Source of the DNA: Aphelocoma coerulescens
Taxonomy: Eukaryota; Chordata; Aves; Passeriformes; Corvidae
Assembly (NCBI RefSeq): GCF_041296385.1
Contig: NW_027184085.1
Location: 54,651,109-54,715,108 of the forward strand
Reading direction: 5' to 3'
DNA: 64,000 nt
Shown here in pieces: positions 61,345 to 64,000 of this stretch. Under the pieces are notes generated by a model. That model was not told the origin of the DNA and did no database searches. It saw only the letters and a list, made by a program, of their open reading frames with translations. The position numbers were made by a program, and so were the translations under genes. Within the stretch, counting starts at the first letter, position 1. Each line of letters begins with the position of its first letter.

Positions 61345-64000
61345 GAAGTACCTTCATGGACAGTCTAGCACTTCTATGCTCAGTACCACTAGTCATACTG
61401 GAACTGTATGGAGGACTCTTTTTGTTAAGTTAACTGAAATGACAGCTGCACTTAGTTTTTCAGAGTATCTGTTCCAGCCTATTTGAATTTTTTTTCCTCA
61501 ATTTTTGTGTTTAAACTGGGGTATGTTTCATCTTTTTGAGTTATCTTGAATGGTTCCTTCTTTATCCTATGGAGTGATTGGGGTTCATAGTGAAAGTGCA
61601 TGGGGATCTTGATAAAATTTACCTCTCTAGTCTGGAAGGAACTAATGAGTGGAACACTAAAAAGATGAAAATAAAACTCTACTGCAAGGTGCCAAATGAC
61701 ATCTTTATTACCATTCTGTTTTGTTGCTTAAAAAAAACCCCCAATAATTATTTCTATGATACAGTACTCCCTAACCAATCCTTATCCCTTTTTTTTTTTT
61801 TTTTTTTTTTTGGAATGGACAGGAAAAGGCTGCAAAAGAATATTTTCTGTTTTGCTACTGCCCATGTGCTCCCTCTGGATGAAATGGTCTCTGGAGACTT
61901 TTCCATCTTGGAGTTGGGCTGGTTCTAGACAGACCATACCAACACCAGCCGCAGATAGGCGGTGATGCAAGCATGAACTGTGGTTTTTGTGAGTGTGGCA
62001 TGCTGTTGGTTCATACTGAGTATCTTTGTTTACCTTGGTGATTATGAAATAATGTCAGTTGACTGAAGCGTACTTGTGACTGACTTGGGGATCAAAACCA
62101 GCCTAGCTGTGGGAATGAGTTGGACAGCGGCCTTTCAAGGGTTGTGGGAACAGGGGAGGAAGTATGAGTCTTTAATTTTCCCAAAGCTAGCTCCGGAAGT
62201 TGCGTGGTGGAAGTCTCTTGCACCATGCTTTGAATATGGGTTTTACTAGAGCTGCTTTAGGCTTGGTCACCTAAGATGCCTGCTGTAGTAAAAGCAGACC
62301 TCTGCTTTCTCTCCCCACGCTTTCTTTGCAGCAGCCAGAAGCCAAAAGGTGTCAAATGCTTCCTTCCACCAAGCATCAGTGTGTGAAAGCTGCCTTAAAT
62401 GGTTTGGTGGGGGATAGATGGGTACCCTATGAGGTACACATAGTGTTCAAATCTGTCTCTGCTGAACCATATGGCAAGTCTTTTAGGACTACTTTTGGTA
62501 TAGATCTATTTTCTTAGTAGTTTCTGTTGGCCTTTAGAATTGTAGCTGCTTCTGCAAGTCCTTTTTTGTCCTTTCTCTTGCAGTCCAGCCCCAAGTAAAT
62601 GCCTACTTGGTGTTAATGGCCTTAGGAATGCTGATGTGATTTAACCATCCTAAGTGAGGGGGGTCGGGGCTCTTATGACTGTAATACTGGGATTTAGGGC
62701 AATAAATAACTGTGCTTACTGCTAAATTTGAGTGATTACTTGTTCTCTGGCAACATTCTTGCAAAGAATGTGAGCAGTAATTGACTTTGTGCAACTTCTC
62801 TGTTCTCCTGTGACAACCTACCAGGTACTAGTCTGATTTGGAATTTATTCCTTCATAAACACCAACTGAACCTGCAGCCACCCTTCTCACCCTGGTGGCT
62901 TTATGGAACCTTGAAGATGAGTTATTGCAGCACTGTGGTAGCTGTCAGGCTAATTAGATGGTGCTCTCTGCATGAAAATGTAAAATATAAAACATTCTAA
63001 GACGTTCTTCTTGATTCAGCCTTCACTGACAGCTCCATGGTACTAAACAAACAATGTTTCCTGTTTTAAGGTCAGTTGGTCAATATGCACTTTTTGGTGT
63101 AAATGAGAACTCTGGTTTAAGTTGCTGTTAGGTTCAGAATCACAGACTCCTCTTGTTCAGGGGAAGTACTTAAGGGGATCATCTTGAAGCAATCTGGAAT
63201 AAGCACTTGTGTACTAGCTAACAGTCTGGCCTTCAGGGTTACAGTCTTCCCCGTTTTCCACAAAGAAATATCAACGTGCTTTTTGAATTAGTTCATGTGG
63301 AGTAAATGGAATTTTGTAGTCTACTCTACAGCATCACTGGGACTCAAGCAAAATACAATTTGAACTAATATTTAGTCAGTCTTCCCACCATCTTATTAAA
63401 ATAAACAGCAAAAGATGAGTAGGAAGGGTGGTGGTTATTTCCTACAGATGATTTCATCTGATGCCTTACAACACTAAGGTCCTCTTCCTGCTTTGCTTTA
63501 TGTCAAGCTGAAGTGGGTGTTGCTTCTGGAGAATTTAGCAATGAACATCACAGCTGTTCATGAGAAACGTAATGGACAGTGGAGAGTACCAAGTGAAGTT
63601 CAAATCAACATGTAACTGTTGAGGCTGGAGCTGTTGAAGATCGAGATTTCTTATGTGGTCTGGACCAAAACCTCTTAAACTCATACAAGGGAAGTAAAAC
63701 TTGACATTCAAAAGAGAAGTCCTCTGCAAGAATTGCTGCAGTGTAATAAGGGTGTGCAATGGTGGGTCTGAGCTTCTATGGGCAGTGGAGTGGTCTTATG
63801 AAGAGGTGGTGTAAATCACTAGGTAACTGAGGGAGAGGCTGTGGGTGAGGTGTGGGGACATTTGGGGCAGCCATGCCAGTCGGGAGAACTACAAAAGTTG
63901 CAGGAAATTCCTGTAAGATGTGGAGAGTGACACTTGTATCATATACAACTGCTGTTAGTGGGAGGTGGAGTCCTGAACTGAGAGTGAAACTCTTAACATG
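61345..64000 (+). other. SNX30: Probable SNX30 3' UTR and downstream sequence
   Basis: No further exon or gene follows the stop. AATAAA hexamers occur at 61670-61675, 62701-62706 and about 63400-63405, so the transcript may end about 330 nt, 1.4 kb or 2.1 kb after the stop, or beyond the window. Mammalian SNX30 has a long 3' UTR. A 23-T run lies at 61789-61811. Confidence 0.55.
61670..61675 (+). terminator. SNX30: First candidate poly(A) signal of SNX30
   Basis: Canonical AATAAA about 330 nt after the stop codon. A downstream GT-rich stretch is weak, so use of this site is uncertain. Confidence 0.4.

Overview
This is a vertebrate, almost certainly avian, nuclear genome window. It has one multi-exon gene with GT-AG introns, many CR1 LINE fragments (the main interspersed repeat of bird genomes), two CpG-rich islands, and a young endogenous retroviral element with a tRNA-Lys-type primer site.

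The gene is SNX30 (sorting nexin 30) on the + strand. Nine coding exons can be joined from the start codon at 14193 to the stop codon at 61342-61344. Every junction is in phase, and the product is 438 residues, close to the known mammalian length. It is a PX-BAR sorting nexin: a disordered N-terminus (exon 1 and early exon 2), a PX domain (about residues 90-211, exons 2-4) and a C-terminal BAR region (exons 5-9). The family binds PI3P on early endosomes and works as a heterodimer with SNX4 in recycling and autophagy-related sorting. The start codon lies in a strong CpG island (about 13050-14400). Just upstream is a 13-copy, 39-bp GC-rich minisatellite that is open in frame with the SNX30 start.

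Layout. 1-700: intergenic, with a TAG microsatellite. 700-1330: a CpG-rich, promoter-like segment of unknown ownership. 1356-1590: an antisense CR1 3' end. 1593-5618: a long polypyrimidine tract interrupted by a 3243-bp LTR element on the minus strand. That element has two 443-bp LTRs with one mismatch, a 6-bp target duplication, a primer-binding site, a polypurine tract, one Gag-like ORF, and no pol or env. 5619-13050: AT-rich intergenic DNA with a TG microsatellite and two antisense CR1 pieces. 13050-61344: SNX30. 61345-64000: its probable 3' UTR, with several candidate poly(A) signals.

The introns are AT-rich. They hold CR1 copies in introns 1, 6 and 8, a probable solo LTR in intron 2, and a striking T/G-only tract that abuts exon 5. 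No tRNA, rRNA, CRISPR or bacterial-type features were seen. The most interesting material is the young non-autonomous LTR element inside the polypyrimidine tract and the in-frame minisatellite upstream of SNX30.
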